A program made the translations under genes and the position numbers. 64,000 nucleotides of DNA, from contig CALSSW010000003.1 of the NCBI GenBank assembly GCA_943789105.1, positions 1 through 64,000 of the forward strand, written 5' to 3'. Shown piece after piece: positions 45,724-55,164 of the stretch; position 1 is the stretch's first letter; every line of letters starts with the position of its first letter. This stretch comes from an uncultured Ulvibacter sp. (GTDB lineage: Bacteria > Bacteroidota > Bacteroidia > Flavobacteriales > Flavobacteriaceae). Below the pieces are notes generated by a model that saw nothing but the letters and a program-made list of their open reading frames with translations, was not told the origin of the DNA and searched no databases.

Positions 45724-46164
45724 ATGTATCAAGCTATCAAATACTTGCATTCTTATTGGGCCTACTTGGTAGTGCTCGTTGTTATTTTTGCAACCCTTAA
45801 TGCCCTGTACAGTTTTTTTACAAACAAAGAATACAGCTATAAAGATTTTAGACTCTCTTTATTTGCTTTAATAGTCACACACCTACAGTTTTTAATTGGC
45901 CTTGTGTTGTTTTTTGTATCTCCACTAGGGCTGCAATCTATTTCAAACAATGGTATGGCAACTGTTATGAAAGATAGTACCTTGCGGCTGTATGCTATAG
46001 AGCACCCAACGGTAATGCTACTTACTGCAGTGTTTATAACCATAGGGTACTCTAAACATAAAAAGAAATTAACCTCTGGCCCAAAATTTAAAATGCTTGC
46101 TATATTTTATGGTGTTGCACTTGTGCTTTTACTAAGCAGAATTCCTTGGGCAAGCTGGTTGTAA
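45724..46164 (+). CDS. Conserved four-helix membrane protein (cytochrome b-like fold), unknown function
   Basis: A 146-residue inner-membrane protein with four spans (about 12-31, 42-68, 92-110 and 122-140). His and Trp/Tyr residues sit near the first helix (LHSYWAYLVVLVVIF), in the second (FALIVTHLQFLIGLVLFFV) and third (EHPTVMLLTAVFITIGYSKHKK); paired His in helices could bind haem, and similar Flavobacterial proteins are sometimes labelled 'cytochrome B'. Haem binding is not shown by the sequence. It begins 35 bp after the terminator, so it has its own promoter. Confidence 0.7.
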   Translation: MYQAIKYLHSYWAYLVVLVVIFATLNALYSFFTNKEYSYKDFRLSLFALIVTHLQFLIGLVLFFVSPLGLQSISNNGMATVMKDSTLRLYAIEHPTVMLLTAVFITIGYSKHKKKLTSGPKFKMLAIFYGVALVLLLSRIPWASWL

Positions 46165-46179
46165 AGCCTTAGATTACAT

Positions 46180-46213
46180 AAAAAAAGGCCACTACATGTA
46201 GTGGCCTTTTTTT
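46180..46213. terminator. Bidirectional terminator (34-bp perfect palindrome)
   Basis: AAAAAAAGGCCACTACA is followed directly by its exact reverse complement. Both strands end in seven T, so it serves both convergent genes, the cytochrome b-like gene and the nuclease gene. Confidence 0.93.
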
Positions 46214-46242
46214 ATGCGCTAATAAGAGAGATAACCTATATA

Positions 46243-47292
46243 TTACTGCTCTTTTACAAGGTATACAAACACTGGAAAGTGGTCGCTATATCCTCCAGTG
46301 AAAGATCCGTTACCAAAGCTTCTGTAAGGATATCCTTTGTACTGCCCTTTTGAGTTTGCCAGGTATGATTTGTTGTAGATTCCTGCCTTATAAAAACGAT
46401 AGGAGGTGTAGTCTTTCTTGGTGAATTCTGAGGAGAGAATCATTTGGTCAAATAAATTCCAACCATCTCTCCAAGCCAAGGTACCTAGGCCATTTTTAAA
46501 CATTTCTTCCATAGGGTTGAAAAGTTGTTTTGTGCCTACATTTTCTCTTTTCTTTTTTGGCTTTAATACATCTCTAACACTAGGGCTTGTTGGGTCATCA
46601 TTAAAGTCTCCCATGGTGATAATTTTAGCATACGGCTCTTGCACAAAAATAGAATCCATGATGTGCTTATTGAGTTTTGCTGCGCTAATTCTTTTTTGCC
46701 TTGATCTTGCCTCCCCGCCGCTTCTTGAGGGCCAGTGGTTAACAATAAAGTGCATTTTTTCTCCATCTAGCATGCCACTTACCACTAATTGATCTCTAGT
46801 GAAAATACGTTTGGTAGGGTCTACATTATCGTAAATTAAAAGCTCATGTGCTTTATAGTTTGTTGGAGTAAATAATTTTTTCTGGTAAATCAGGGCTACA
46901 TCAATTCCTCTTCTGTCTGGGGAGTCAAACTGTACAATGCCATACTCTTTACCAATTAGAGATTCTTGATTAACAAGATCTTCTAGTACTTTTCTATTCT
47001 CTGTCTCACAAAGGCCAACGATTGCTGGTGCTGTGCCCGTTACATCTGCACCAATTTCACTAATAACCTTGGCCATGTTTTTAAGTTTGGCTTGGTATAT
47101 TTCATCTGTCCAGTGGTCTTTACCATCTGGAGTTCTATCATCATCATAGGTGATAGGGTCGTTTTCTGTATCAAATAGATTTTCAACGTTATAGAAGGCT
47201 ATAGTGTTTACTTTATACTGTTTTTTTTGTTGGGCAAAAGCCATGCTTGAAACAAAGACAAGTGCAATAAAAAATTGTTTGGAGTAATGCAT
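46243..47292 (-). CDS. Secreted endonuclease/exonuclease/phosphatase-family protein
   Basis: A 349-residue exported metal-dependent phosphodiesterase-type enzyme. The signal peptide is MHYSKQFFIALVFVSSMAFAQ. EEP-fold motifs are IAFYNVENLFD (about 31-41, the Asn of the active site), IVGLCETENRKVLEDL (about 93-108, the metal-binding Glu), MHFIVNHWPSR (about 176-186), MGDFNDDPTSP (about 227-237, Asp/Asn) and the final SDHFPVFVYL (His general base, about 335). It could hydrolyse extracellular DNA or RNA or a phosphodiester of a small molecule. It is divergent from the receptor and DUF5689 lipoprotein genes, which suggests a shared locus. A TACTTTTG element read leftward at 47340-47347 is a possible -7 box. 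Confidence 0.87.
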   Translation of the reverse strand: MHYSKQFFIALVFVSSMAFAQQKKQYKVNTIAFYNVENLFDTENDPITYDDDRTPDGKDHWTDEIYQAKLKNMAKVISEIGADVTGTAPAIVGLCETENRKVLEDLVNQESLIGKEYGIVQFDSPDRRGIDVALIYQKKLFTPTNYKAHELLIYDNVDPTKRIFTRDQLVVSGMLDGEKMHFIVNHWPSRSGGEARSRQKRISAAKLNKHIMDSIFVQEPYAKIITMGDFNDDPTSPSVRDVLKPKKKRENVGTKQLFNPMEEMFKNGLGTLAWRDGWNLFDQMILSSEFTKKDYTSYRFYKAGIYNKSYLANSKGQYKGYPYRSFGNGSFTGGYSDHFPVFVYLVKEQ

Positions 47293-47367
47293 TTATGAGA
47301 TGTATTGGTTTTTTGTGAAATGGCACATTATTAGTACAACAAAAGTAATTAATTCCATTGAAAAATG

Positions 47368-47375
47368 TACATTTG
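47368..47375 (+). promoter_or_regulatory. -7-like element of the second TonB receptor gene
   Basis: TACATTTG matches TAnnTTTG about 66 bp before the receptor ATG, back to back with a leftward TACTTTTG at 47340-47347. A -33 TTG at standard spacing is missing. Confidence 0.35.
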
Positions 47376-47440
47376 TTCAAAAGTGATAATAATATATTAA
47401 AGAGAAGGTTAAATTCTCAACAAACATTTAAAATTTCGGA

Positions 47441-50248
47441 ATGAAAAAACTCATGTTAACTTTTTTTACTATCCTGTTTTTTGCCAGCACTGGTTTTGCT
47501 CAAACTGCATTAGTAAAAGGACGCGTTGTGGATAGTAATTCAAGTGATGTCATTGTAGATGTGGCCATTAGCATTAAAGCTAGCACATTTAATACTGTGA
47601 CAGACCCTGAAGGTCTTTTTGTAATTCAAAGTGATGCGCTACCTCAAGGGGAGCAGGTACTTATAATTTCAAAAGCAGGCTATTACACACAAAGAATCCA
47701 ACTCACTATACAAAATGGAGAGACATTAAACCTAAACACCATTTTACTTGAAGTTGACCTCTCTCTTACAGAGGCTCAGATTGGTATTATTAGCCTTTCT
47801 GATAATGAACTAGATGAAGATGATGGTTCCTCTTTTAATACCTCTGGATTATTACAGGCTTCTAGAGATGCATTTCTAAATGCTGCTGCTTTTGACTTTA
47901 GCGCAACATTTTTTAGACCAAGAGGCTTAGATAATGCCAATGGTAAAGTGCTTATTAACGGCCTTGAAATGAACAAGCAAATTACAGGACGCCCTCAATG
48001 GGGTAACTGGGGAGGACTTAATGATGTGCAACGTAACCGTGAATTTTCTATGGGTCTAAAGGCCAGTGATTATACCTTTGGTGATGTTGCAGGTACAACC
48101 AACATCATTATGAGAGCTTCTCAGTACCGCCAAGGAGGTCGTGTTTCTTATGCATCTTCAAACAGAAGTTACCAAGGCCGCGTTATGGGAACTTACAACA
48201 GTGGACTCAATAAAAATGGATGGGCTTATGCAGTATCTGCAGCTCGTAGATTTGGTGAGGGAGGATATCAAGACGGAACGCTGTATGATTCTAATTCATT
48301 CTTTGCCTCAGTAGAGAAAAAAATTAATGACAACCATAGCCTTAACCTTACAGCATTTTATACGCCAAATAGAAGAGGAAGGTCTACTGCCATCACCCAG
48401 GAGCAAAGAGACCTCAAGGGCATTCGTTACAATCCAAACTGGGGGTATCAAGATGGGGAGCTCAGAAATAGCCGTATAAGAGAAATTGAAGAGCCAATTT
48501 TTATGTTGAATCATTACTGGAACCTTGGTGAGAAAACAACATTAAACACAAACATTGGCTACCAAACAGGAACCATTAGAAACAGCCGTATAGATAATAA
48601 CGGAAACCGTAATCCATCTGGTAATTACTACCAGAGAATGCCTAGTTATTTCTTGCGTGATGCAAGCCCCACTCCTTACCAGTACCAACAAGCGTATTTA
48701 GCAAGAGAAGAGTTTGTAAGCGATGGGCAAATTCCTTGGAATATGCTATATGGTGCAAACCTAGACTCACAGGGTAATGCCTTAAGAGCGTCTTATATCC
48801 TGCAAGATGATGTAAGTAAAGATACTCAGCTGCAGTTTAGCTCAATTCTTTTCTCTGAGCTAACCAGTAATATCACCCTAAATGCTGCTGTAAATTATAG
48901 AAGCCTAAAAAGCGAAAATTATGCCCAGGTTCGTGATTTACTTGGAAGTAATGGATTTTTAGATATTGATACTTTTGCAAATTCAGAATCTGGAGATGGT
49001 TCTGGAGATTTGCAAACAAACATTGCACAAAGTGATGTACGCAACCCAAACCGTATTGTAGGAGAGGGAGATCGCTATAAATATAATTTTGATATAAATG
49101 CAGATGTAATGTCTGGGTTCGCGCAAGCTCAATTTAAATATAGTAAGGTAGATTTTTATCTAGCTGCTAGTTTGGGAGCTACCAATTACCAGCGTAATGG
49201 TTTGTATGAAAACGGAAATTACCAAGGAGGAAACAGCTCATTTGGAGAAAGTGAAGCGTTAAGCTTTAGCACACTTGGATTTAAAGGGGGCGCGGTATAT
49301 AAAGTTACAGGACGTCACCTTATAGATGTAAACGCTGGTTACTTAACAAAGGCACCAAGTATTAGAAATTCTTTTAGTAATTCACGCCAAAACAACAATG
49401 TTGTGGAAGGCTTGGTAGAAGAGAAAATTCAAAACCTAGATGTAAGTTACATCTTCCGCTCTCCTATATTAAAAGCAAGAGTTACTGGTTTTTACAATGC
49501 TATGCAAGACCAGACAGATATTAACTTCTTCTTTACAGAATCTATACAGAGCGCTGATGGAGGAGGAACTTTTGTACAGGAAGTACTTACAGGTATTGAG
49601 TCTACAAGAGCAGGAGCAGAGATAGGTATAGAGGCTCAGGTAACTCCCACTATTAAATTAAAGGGTGCAGCATCTATGGCACAGTATGTATATACTAACA
49701 ATCCAAATCAATATTTTACAAGTGATGATTTTGAGGGCCCAAAAAGACTGGGTGACGGAACCACTAAAATGAAAAACTTGCACATTGCAGGAGGTCCAGA
49801 AAATGCATTTCAGTTAGGTTTTGAATACCGTGATCCAAACTTCTGGTGGTTTGGGGTTACGTCCAACTATTTTTCAAATGCATATATAGATGTTAGTAGC
49901 CTACGTAGAAACGACAACTTTGCTACAGACACAGATAACATAGGCTACAATGACTATGACCCTGCAACAGCAAGAGAATTATTACAACAAGAACAGTTTA
50001 ATGATTACACGCTTGTAAATGTTGTAGGAGGTAAGTCTTGGAGAGTTGACGGTTATTATGTTGGATTTTTTGCAACAATTAACAACGTTTTTGACCAACG
50101 CTACAAAACAGGTGGTTTTGAAGATTCTAGAATTGCAGATTATCGTGGTATGGTTGAAGAATCAAATAGAGATACACCGGTATTCGGAAATCGCTATTTC
50201 TTTGGAAACGGAACTACATATTACTTAAACCTTTACGTTAGATTTTAA
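47441..50248 (+). CDS. TonB-dependent receptor paired with a DUF5689 lipoprotein
   Basis: A 935-residue outer-membrane receptor with signal peptide MKKLMLTFFTILFFASTGFAQ and an N-terminal carboxypeptidase-like domain (about 22-105: VDSNSSDVIVDVAISI, with TDPEGLFVIQ). The plug (about 140-235) is atypical: ATFFRPRGLDNANGKVLINGLEMNKQ then GNWGGLNDVQRNREFSMGL. The barrel ends YYLNLYVRF with a terminal Phe. It precedes the DUF5689 lipoprotein gene by 26 bp and is divergent from a secreted nuclease gene, so it may import the products of that enzyme. This differs from SusCD because the partner lipoprotein has no SusD-like fold that I can see. Confidence 0.88.
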   Translation: MKKLMLTFFTILFFASTGFAQTALVKGRVVDSNSSDVIVDVAISIKASTFNTVTDPEGLFVIQSDALPQGEQVLIISKAGYYTQRIQLTIQNGETLNLNTILLEVDLSLTEAQIGIISLSDNELDEDDGSSFNTSGLLQASRDAFLNAAAFDFSATFFRPRGLDNANGKVLINGLEMNKQITGRPQWGNWGGLNDVQRNREFSMGLKASDYTFGDVAGTTNIIMRASQYRQGGRVSYASSNRSYQGRVMGTYNSGLNKNGWAYAVSAARRFGEGGYQDGTLYDSNSFFASVEKKINDNHSLNLTAFYTPNRRGRSTAITQEQRDLKGIRYNPNWGYQDGELRNSRIREIEEPIFMLNHYWNLGEKTTLNTNIGYQTGTIRNSRIDNNGNRNPSGNYYQRMPSYFLRDASPTPYQYQQAYLAREEFVSDGQIPWNMLYGANLDSQGNALRASYILQDDVSKDTQLQFSSILFSELTSNITLNAAVNYRSLKSENYAQVRDLLGSNGFLDIDTFANSESGDGSGDLQTNIAQSDVRNPNRIVGEGDRYKYNFDINADVMSGFAQAQFKYSKVDFYLAASLGATNYQRNGLYENGNYQGGNSSFGESEALSFSTLGFKGGAVYKVTGRHLIDVNAGYLTKAPSIRNSFSNSRQNNNVVEGLVEEKIQNLDVSYIFRSPILKARVTGFYNAMQDQTDINFFFTESIQSADGGGTFVQEVLTGIESTRAGAEIGIEAQVTPTIKLKGAASMAQYVYTNNPNQYFTSDDFEGPKRLGDGTTKMKNLHIAGGPENAFQLGFEYRDPNFWWFGVTSNYFSNAYIDVSSLRRNDNFATDTDNIGYNDYDPATARELLQQEQFNDYTLVNVVGGKSWRVDGYYVGFFATINNVFDQRYKTGGFEDSRIADYRGMVEESNRDTPVFGNRYFFGNGTTYYLNLYVRF

Positions 50249-50274
50249 TAAAAAAATAGATAAACACAATACAA

Positions 50275-51744
50275 ATGAAAAATTTCAATTTATACAAACT
50301 AGTAATGCTGTTGATGGTAACAGTAGGGATAGTATCATGTGTGCAAGATGATGATTTTGAAACACCAAACACTATCGTAGTGGCACCAAACCTTGAAGGT
50401 GATGTGCTAACAATAATGGGTATTAATAGTGCCTTTGAACAATTAGTTGCAGACGCAGCAGATGACCTTGGTGTTGATCCAGGAGATTTTAACTACGATG
50501 ATGTTCTTGCAGAATTAAGAGAAACAGAAAAGTTAACCTTTGAGACAGATTTTATCACCTATGTTGAAGGGTATGTAATTTCTAATGATCAAGCAGGAAA
50601 TTTCTTTGAGGAATTAATTATGCAAAACGCTCCTTCTGATCCTGTAAGCGGGATTAAGGTTTTAATAGACGTAAATCCATTGTTTATTACCTATGAGGTG
50701 GGTAGAAAAGTATATGTTCGTCTAGACGGTTTAACAGCTGGATATGATTCTGGGGTGTTAACACTTGGGATTATTGACGTTAATGATTTAGGAAAAATTG
50801 GTGAATCTCAAATGCCAGACTATGTAATTAGAGATGCAGTAGTTGAGACAATAGTTCCTAAACCTTTACTATTCTCAGAATTTACAGATGCAAATATGAA
50901 CCAATTGGTAAAGTTTGCCGATGCTCAGTTTAATAGAAATGAAGTCTTAGGCGATGATCGTAAAACCTATGCCGGTGAACCTGGAGATGAATTTGATGGT
51001 GAGCGTATTTTAGAAAGCTGCGAAGAGGGCGGTAGTGTTATTTTTAGCACTAGCACATTTGCAGATTTTAAATCGTTCTTGCTTCCTCAAGGAAGAGGTT
51101 CTATGGTAGGAATTTTAACAAAGGATTTCTTTGGAGAAGTATTTAATGTTGTAATTAATGACCCATCAGACATTAATTTCGATAATGAAAACAGGTGTGA
51201 TCCAGAAACATTCAATTGTGATGGGCCTAGTGGAGGCGGAGCAGTATTTTACAGTGAAAACTTTGAAGGTTTTGATTCTATTGAGGCGTATGTTAGTGCC
51301 GGTTGGACAAATGTTAACACTAACGGCGGAAACGAAGTATGGGAAATTGGAAACTTTGACAACAATAACTATGCGCAAGTATCTGGATTTAGTTCTGGAG
51401 AAGACATTATTGACACTTGGCTTGTAACTCCACCCATAGACATGGATACTTCCACAGAGGAGGAATTGACCTTTAATATTCAAGCTGCCTTTGATAATGG
51501 AACTATCTTAAGTGTATTAGTTTCTACAGACTTTACTGGAGATGTAACAACTGCTACATGGAACCTGTTAGATGCTTCTATCCCTACAGGACCAGAAAGT
51601 GGTTTTGGAGACTTTTTCCCATCAGGGGCAATTAATGTTTCTTGTGTTGATGGGATGGCTCATATCGCTTTTAGATATCAAGGTTCAGATCCAACAGCTA
51701 CCACACGTTACCACATAGATGATATCGTGATAACAGGAAACTAA
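50275..51744 (+). CDS. DUF5689 surface lipoprotein with choice-of-anchor J/jelly-roll end
   Basis: A 489-residue lipoprotein. The N-terminus MKNFNLYKLVMLLMVTVGIV is followed by SCVQDDDFETP, with lipidated Cys and an acidic run after it, which matches the Bacteroidota surface-export signal. Residues about 90-330 form the DUF5689 region (TFETDFITYVEGYVISNDQAGNFFEELIMQ and VYVRLDGLTAGYDSGVLTLGI). The end (about 340-489) is a beta-sandwich (YSENFEGFDSIEAYVSAGWTN, WLVTPPIDMD, RYHIDDIVITGN), a choice-of-anchor J-type domain. It follows the receptor by 26 bp and is probably its surface partner. A strong terminator follows. Confidence 0.85.
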   Translation: MKNFNLYKLVMLLMVTVGIVSCVQDDDFETPNTIVVAPNLEGDVLTIMGINSAFEQLVADAADDLGVDPGDFNYDDVLAELRETEKLTFETDFITYVEGYVISNDQAGNFFEELIMQNAPSDPVSGIKVLIDVNPLFITYEVGRKVYVRLDGLTAGYDSGVLTLGIIDVNDLGKIGESQMPDYVIRDAVVETIVPKPLLFSEFTDANMNQLVKFADAQFNRNEVLGDDRKTYAGEPGDEFDGERILESCEEGGSVIFSTSTFADFKSFLLPQGRGSMVGILTKDFFGEVFNVVINDPSDINFDNENRCDPETFNCDGPSGGGAVFYSENFEGFDSIEAYVSAGWTNVNTNGGNEVWEIGNFDNNNYAQVSGFSSGEDIIDTWLVTPPIDMDTSTEEELTFNIQAAFDNGTILSVLVSTDFTGDVTTATWNLLDASIPTGPESGFGDFFPSGAINVSCVDGMAHIAFRYQGSDPTATTRYHIDDIVITGN

Positions 51745-51764
51745 AACCTTTTTTCACAAACATT

Positions 51765-51800
51765 AAAAACACCCCTGGCATTGTCAGGGGTGTTTTTTTT
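51765..51800 (+). terminator. Rho-independent terminator of the receptor/DUF5689 unit
   Basis: ACACCCCTG and CAGGGGTGT pair around a 7-nt loop, extended by A/T pairs and eight T. The next 350 bp, to the terminator at 52151-52195, hold no gene. They contain two GCATGC-type palindromes (near 52076 and 52094) and a small TGCAACA-CAC-TGTTGCA hairpin near 52110-52135, with no function I can assign. Confidence 0.9.
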
Positions 51801-52150
51801 GAAGCTTTATTTTTCCAAATGATCAACTTTTTTTTGTTTCTGCTACTTATTGCTTTTTAAATGTATGTCACTATTTATTTTTGTCTTTGAGATATATACA
51901 GGAATCTGTTGTTCTATAAACCAATCAATTTAAGCTCAATTTTAACAATTCCTAGCACCCAATAATTTTCACAATCCTTTTGTCCTAACAAAAATGAATG
52001 TAGTATATTTTCATGAGTATAGTACACTTTTATAAAGCGCTAATAGCACAAACCAACTAAGTAGTTAAATACTTGCATGCTTAAAAAAAACTATGCATGC
52101 AGGCCTTAAGTCAGTGCAACACACTGTTGCATTTAGACTTCAAAAGTATT

Positions 52151-52195
52151 TAAAAAACCCTTAAGCAAAACAGCAACTGTTTTGCTTAAGGGTTT
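52151..52195 (-). terminator. Long-stem terminator of the SprF/PorE-like operon
   Basis: A 19-bp perfect stem (AAACCCTTAAGCAAAACAG and its reverse complement) with a 3-nt loop runs, on the minus strand, into six T. It lies 38 bp past the stop of the leftward PorE-like gene. The stem is unusually long and complete. Confidence 0.85.
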
Positions 52196-52232
52196 ATAGT
52201 AAGGTGTGCTTTTTAGTAAAGCAGGGATGAGG

Positions 52233-54129
52233 TTACTTTTTTACAATGGTAAACTCAGACCTTCTGTTTAATTGATGTTCTGCTTCACTACAGGTATCAC
52301 CACATGAAACTTTAAGTTGCGACTCTCCAAACCCTTTACCGCTTATTCTTTTACCGCTGATACCTTTTGAGATAATGTATTGAACCGTAGACTGCGCACG
52401 AGCCTCAGATAACCTAAGGTTGTAAGCATCTGTAGCTCTGCTATCTGTGTGAGATCCTACTGCAATTACCATTTCTGGGTATTTATTCATTACAGAAACT
52501 ACTTTGTCTAACTCAAATGCCGCTTGAGGCTTAATGTTTGATTTATCAAGATCAAACAAGATAGGATTTAAAACAATTTGATCTTCAACAATAATTTCTT
52601 CTATTGGCTTTAGCGCAATGGTTGCAGAAACTTTCTGGTCATTTGCTGGTGCAACTTTAGCGACACCACTCTCGTAATCTGCTAATACTGCTTGCAGTTC
52701 ATGAGCTTGATCACAGGCTGCTTTAAAGGAAACCATACCATCTACATTAGATGTTTTGGTGCTCAGTCTGTTGCCCATAGTGTCGTATAAATCTACACGC
52801 GCTCCAGCAACTGCAGCGTTTGTGTTTTGGTTTGTTACAAGCACCGCAATAGTTACTTCACAAGGAATCTCTACCGCCTCTACCATATAGATATCATCAC
52901 TACCCAGACCGCCCTCTCTGTTTGAAGACACGTACCCACTTTGTGTGGTTGGGTCGTATTTGTAGGCAAAATCATCTGCAGGACTGTTCACTCCCTTTCC
53001 TAAATTGGTTAACTGGGCCAAAACCATCTCCTTGAGCTTCTGCATAAAATACATCAAGCCCTCCAATGCCCATATGGCCATCACTAGAGAAATATAAAGT
53101 ACCATTGCTATCTATGTAAGGAAATAGCTCTTTCCCTTCAGTATTGATGTTATCTCCCAATCTATTTGGCATACCTAGTGATCCATCGTTCTTTATTGCC
53201 ACCATGTATATGTCAGAACCTCCTTTACCACCTGGCATATCACTTACAAAATAGAGTGTCTTACCATCTTGGCTTAGGGCTGGATGTCCTGTAGAATACT
53301 CATTGTTGTTAAAAGGCACAGAAACCACCCCAGACCATCCTTTACCATCAATATTCTCTGCGTAGTACAAGTTGATTTGATTGATTCCATTTTCAGATTT
53401 ATCATAATCTCCTTCAAAATAATCATTACGGTCAAAATACATGCGCTTTCCATCTGCGCTAATTACTGCATTAGACTCGTGGTATTTTGTATTTACATCA
53501 CCACTTAGTAGCTCAGCATTTTTAATGGTTCCACCTACATTTGTGGCCTTATAGATTTCAAGATATGGTTCTTCGTTCCACTGGTAAGTTTTGCGAGAAG
53601 TATTTCTTCCAGAGGCAAAGTAAAAATCTTTACCATATACAATACCACCAAAATCTGCATATTCACTATTTATATCTTCCATGTTTGTAGCGGTGTAACG
53701 CGCCATATCATCCATGATTTTTGGAATATAATTAGGGTTTTTCATAAACTCTTTCACACGGGTATCGTTTGGCCTTAGATTCGCATAGTTTTTCATCCAT
53801 GTGTTGTAGTCGCTAAATTTACCGTTTGCTTTTAAGGTTTGCGCATAGTTATAAATAGCTTCTGGATTTGCATCCTTGGACCTGGCTACTCTTTTGTAGT
53901 ACATCTCAGCCTTTTTTGTGTCATTGATGAAATAGTAGCAATTTGCCAGTCTTTCAAAGACATAGGCATCAGTAGTGCCTCTTTTAAGGACTTTTTGATA
54001 TGCCTTGGCAGCATCTGTATATGCAAATCTATCATATAGGTTATCTGCCTTTTTAGTTTTACTATTTTGAGCTGAAACAATTGTTGTAGAAACAGCGATA
54101 AGTAGAAGTATGGTATATATTTTTTTCAT
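52233..54129 (-). pseudogene. PorE-like OmpA protein (TPR, beta-propeller, CRD, OmpA), frameshifted
   Basis: Two overlapping frames together make one protein of about 631 residues: residues 1-373 in the first frame (MKKIYTILLLIAVSTTIVSA signal peptide, TPR-like helices, PD40/WD40-type propeller blades such as NVSADGKRMYF- and YPSQDGKTLYFVSD-like motifs), and the remaining 258 in a second frame (rest of the propeller, a carboxypeptidase regulatory-like domain, and OmpA: VVSVMNKYPEMVIAVGSHTD...LNRRSEFTIVKK). The break is at about 53009-53012, where minus-strand GTTAACC would read on as VTNLGKGVNSPADDF if one A were missing. The architecture matches T9SS PorE, a periplasmic peptidoglycan anchor. 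The downstream part stays open to its normal stop, so the break is recent or a sequencing error. The gene may be non-functional. Confidence 0.8.
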
Positions 54130-54154
54130 TTTCAATGAAATTAAATGTTGTTAA

Positions 54155-55075
54155 TTAGAAATATCTTGGTGAACGAAGTGTACGCTTATTAGTAAATAGA
54201 TCAAAGGTTAGAATAACCTCGTGTGATGATGGGGCTACAAAATTAATATCTGAAGTAACCGCATCATAGGCATATCCTATACGAAGTTCTGGCAGAACTT
54301 GAAAGCCAACAAGCCCACTAAATGAGTCATCAACTCTGTAAGAGACTCCTAATTCAAACTTTTCGAAAAATAAGGCATTTAAGTTAGCGTCAAAAGAAAC
54401 CGGAGTTCCAAAGGCAGATTTAACCAAAACAGAAGGCTTTAGTTTTGTATTCTGTGAAACTTGAAAAACATACCCAGCAGTCCCAAAGAAGTGATTAACT
54501 TCTGACCCAATTTGTGTTCCGTTAGCATCCAGATGAACAGAGTTTAACATGTTAGGTACCGATACACCAACGTAAAATTTGTCTGTATATAAAAAAGCAC
54601 CCGCTCCAATATTTGGATATACACTGCTAATGTCTTGATTAAAAAATGGATCATTTTGATCCTGCAGCTCTAAATCTACCAAACCTACATCATGAAAAGT
54701 AGCTCCAGCTTTAAGACCCAGGGCTAGTTTTGTGGTTGAGCTTAGTTGCAGAGTGTATGAAAAATCTGCAAACACATTAGTTTCGTTTACCGGTCCAAGC
54801 TCATCTTTGACAGCAGATAGACCAACCCCAACTTTATCATTTAATGGACCGTGTCCAGAAAAAGTAAATGTGGTTGGCGCTCCGTCCAAAGCGGCCCATT
54901 GTGTTCTATATAAAGAGGTAAAGGAAATATTCTCCTTAGACCCTGCATAGGCAGGATTTACAACATTCATGTTGTACATGAACTGTGTGTATTGAGGGTC
55001 CTGCTGCGCAGAGGCCTCTTTGGAACAAAGTAAAACACATAAAAGTAGTAATGGTATTGATAGTATTTTTTTCAT
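54155..55075 (-). CDS. PorP/SprF family type IX secretion membrane protein
   Basis: A 306-residue outer-membrane beta-barrel with signal peptide MKKILSIPLLLLCVLLCSKE...ASA. The signature after cleavage is QQDPQYTQFMYNMNVVNPAYAGS, typical of PorP/SprF. Alternating beta-strands run to the end, with conserved PFFNQ, YPNIGAGAFLY and FDANLNALFFEKFELGVSYR. In Flavobacterium these proteins act with T9SS to attach type B-sorted adhesins such as SprB. Here the neighbours are exactly such an adhesin upstream and a PorE-like OmpA protein downstream (25 bp gap), all leftward. This middle gene is intact even though both neighbours are frameshifted. Confidence 0.93.
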   Translation of the reverse strand: MKKILSIPLLLLCVLLCSKEASAQQDPQYTQFMYNMNVVNPAYAGSKENISFTSLYRTQWAALDGAPTTFTFSGHGPLNDKVGVGLSAVKDELGPVNETNVFADFSYTLQLSSTTKLALGLKAGATFHDVGLVDLELQDQNDPFFNQDISSVYPNIGAGAFLYTDKFYVGVSVPNMLNSVHLDANGTQIGSEVNHFFGTAGYVFQVSQNTKLKPSVLVKSAFGTPVSFDANLNALFFEKFELGVSYRVDDSFSGLVGFQVLPELRIGYAYDAVTSDINFVAPSSHEVILTFDLFTNKRTLRSPRYF

Positions 55076-55164
55076 TTCTGTGGTGTTTATTTTATATTGA
55101 TTGTATCAAGAATACAAATACTCTAAAGCCTATAAGCTCGATACAAATTCATCTTTATATAATA

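Noticed and set aside
42973-51744. SusCD polysaccharide utilisation locus
   Set aside because: No SusD-like gene or glycoside hydrolase is present; the second receptor is paired with DUF5689 instead.
51801-52150. Small gene in the gap after the DUF5689 unit
   Set aside because: No open frame with plausible composition or start was found; only short palindromes.
52233-54129. Programmed ribosomal frameshift in the PorE-like gene
   Set aside because: No slippery heptamer lies at the junction, and the neighbouring adhesin would need the opposite shift, so mutation or base error is simpler.
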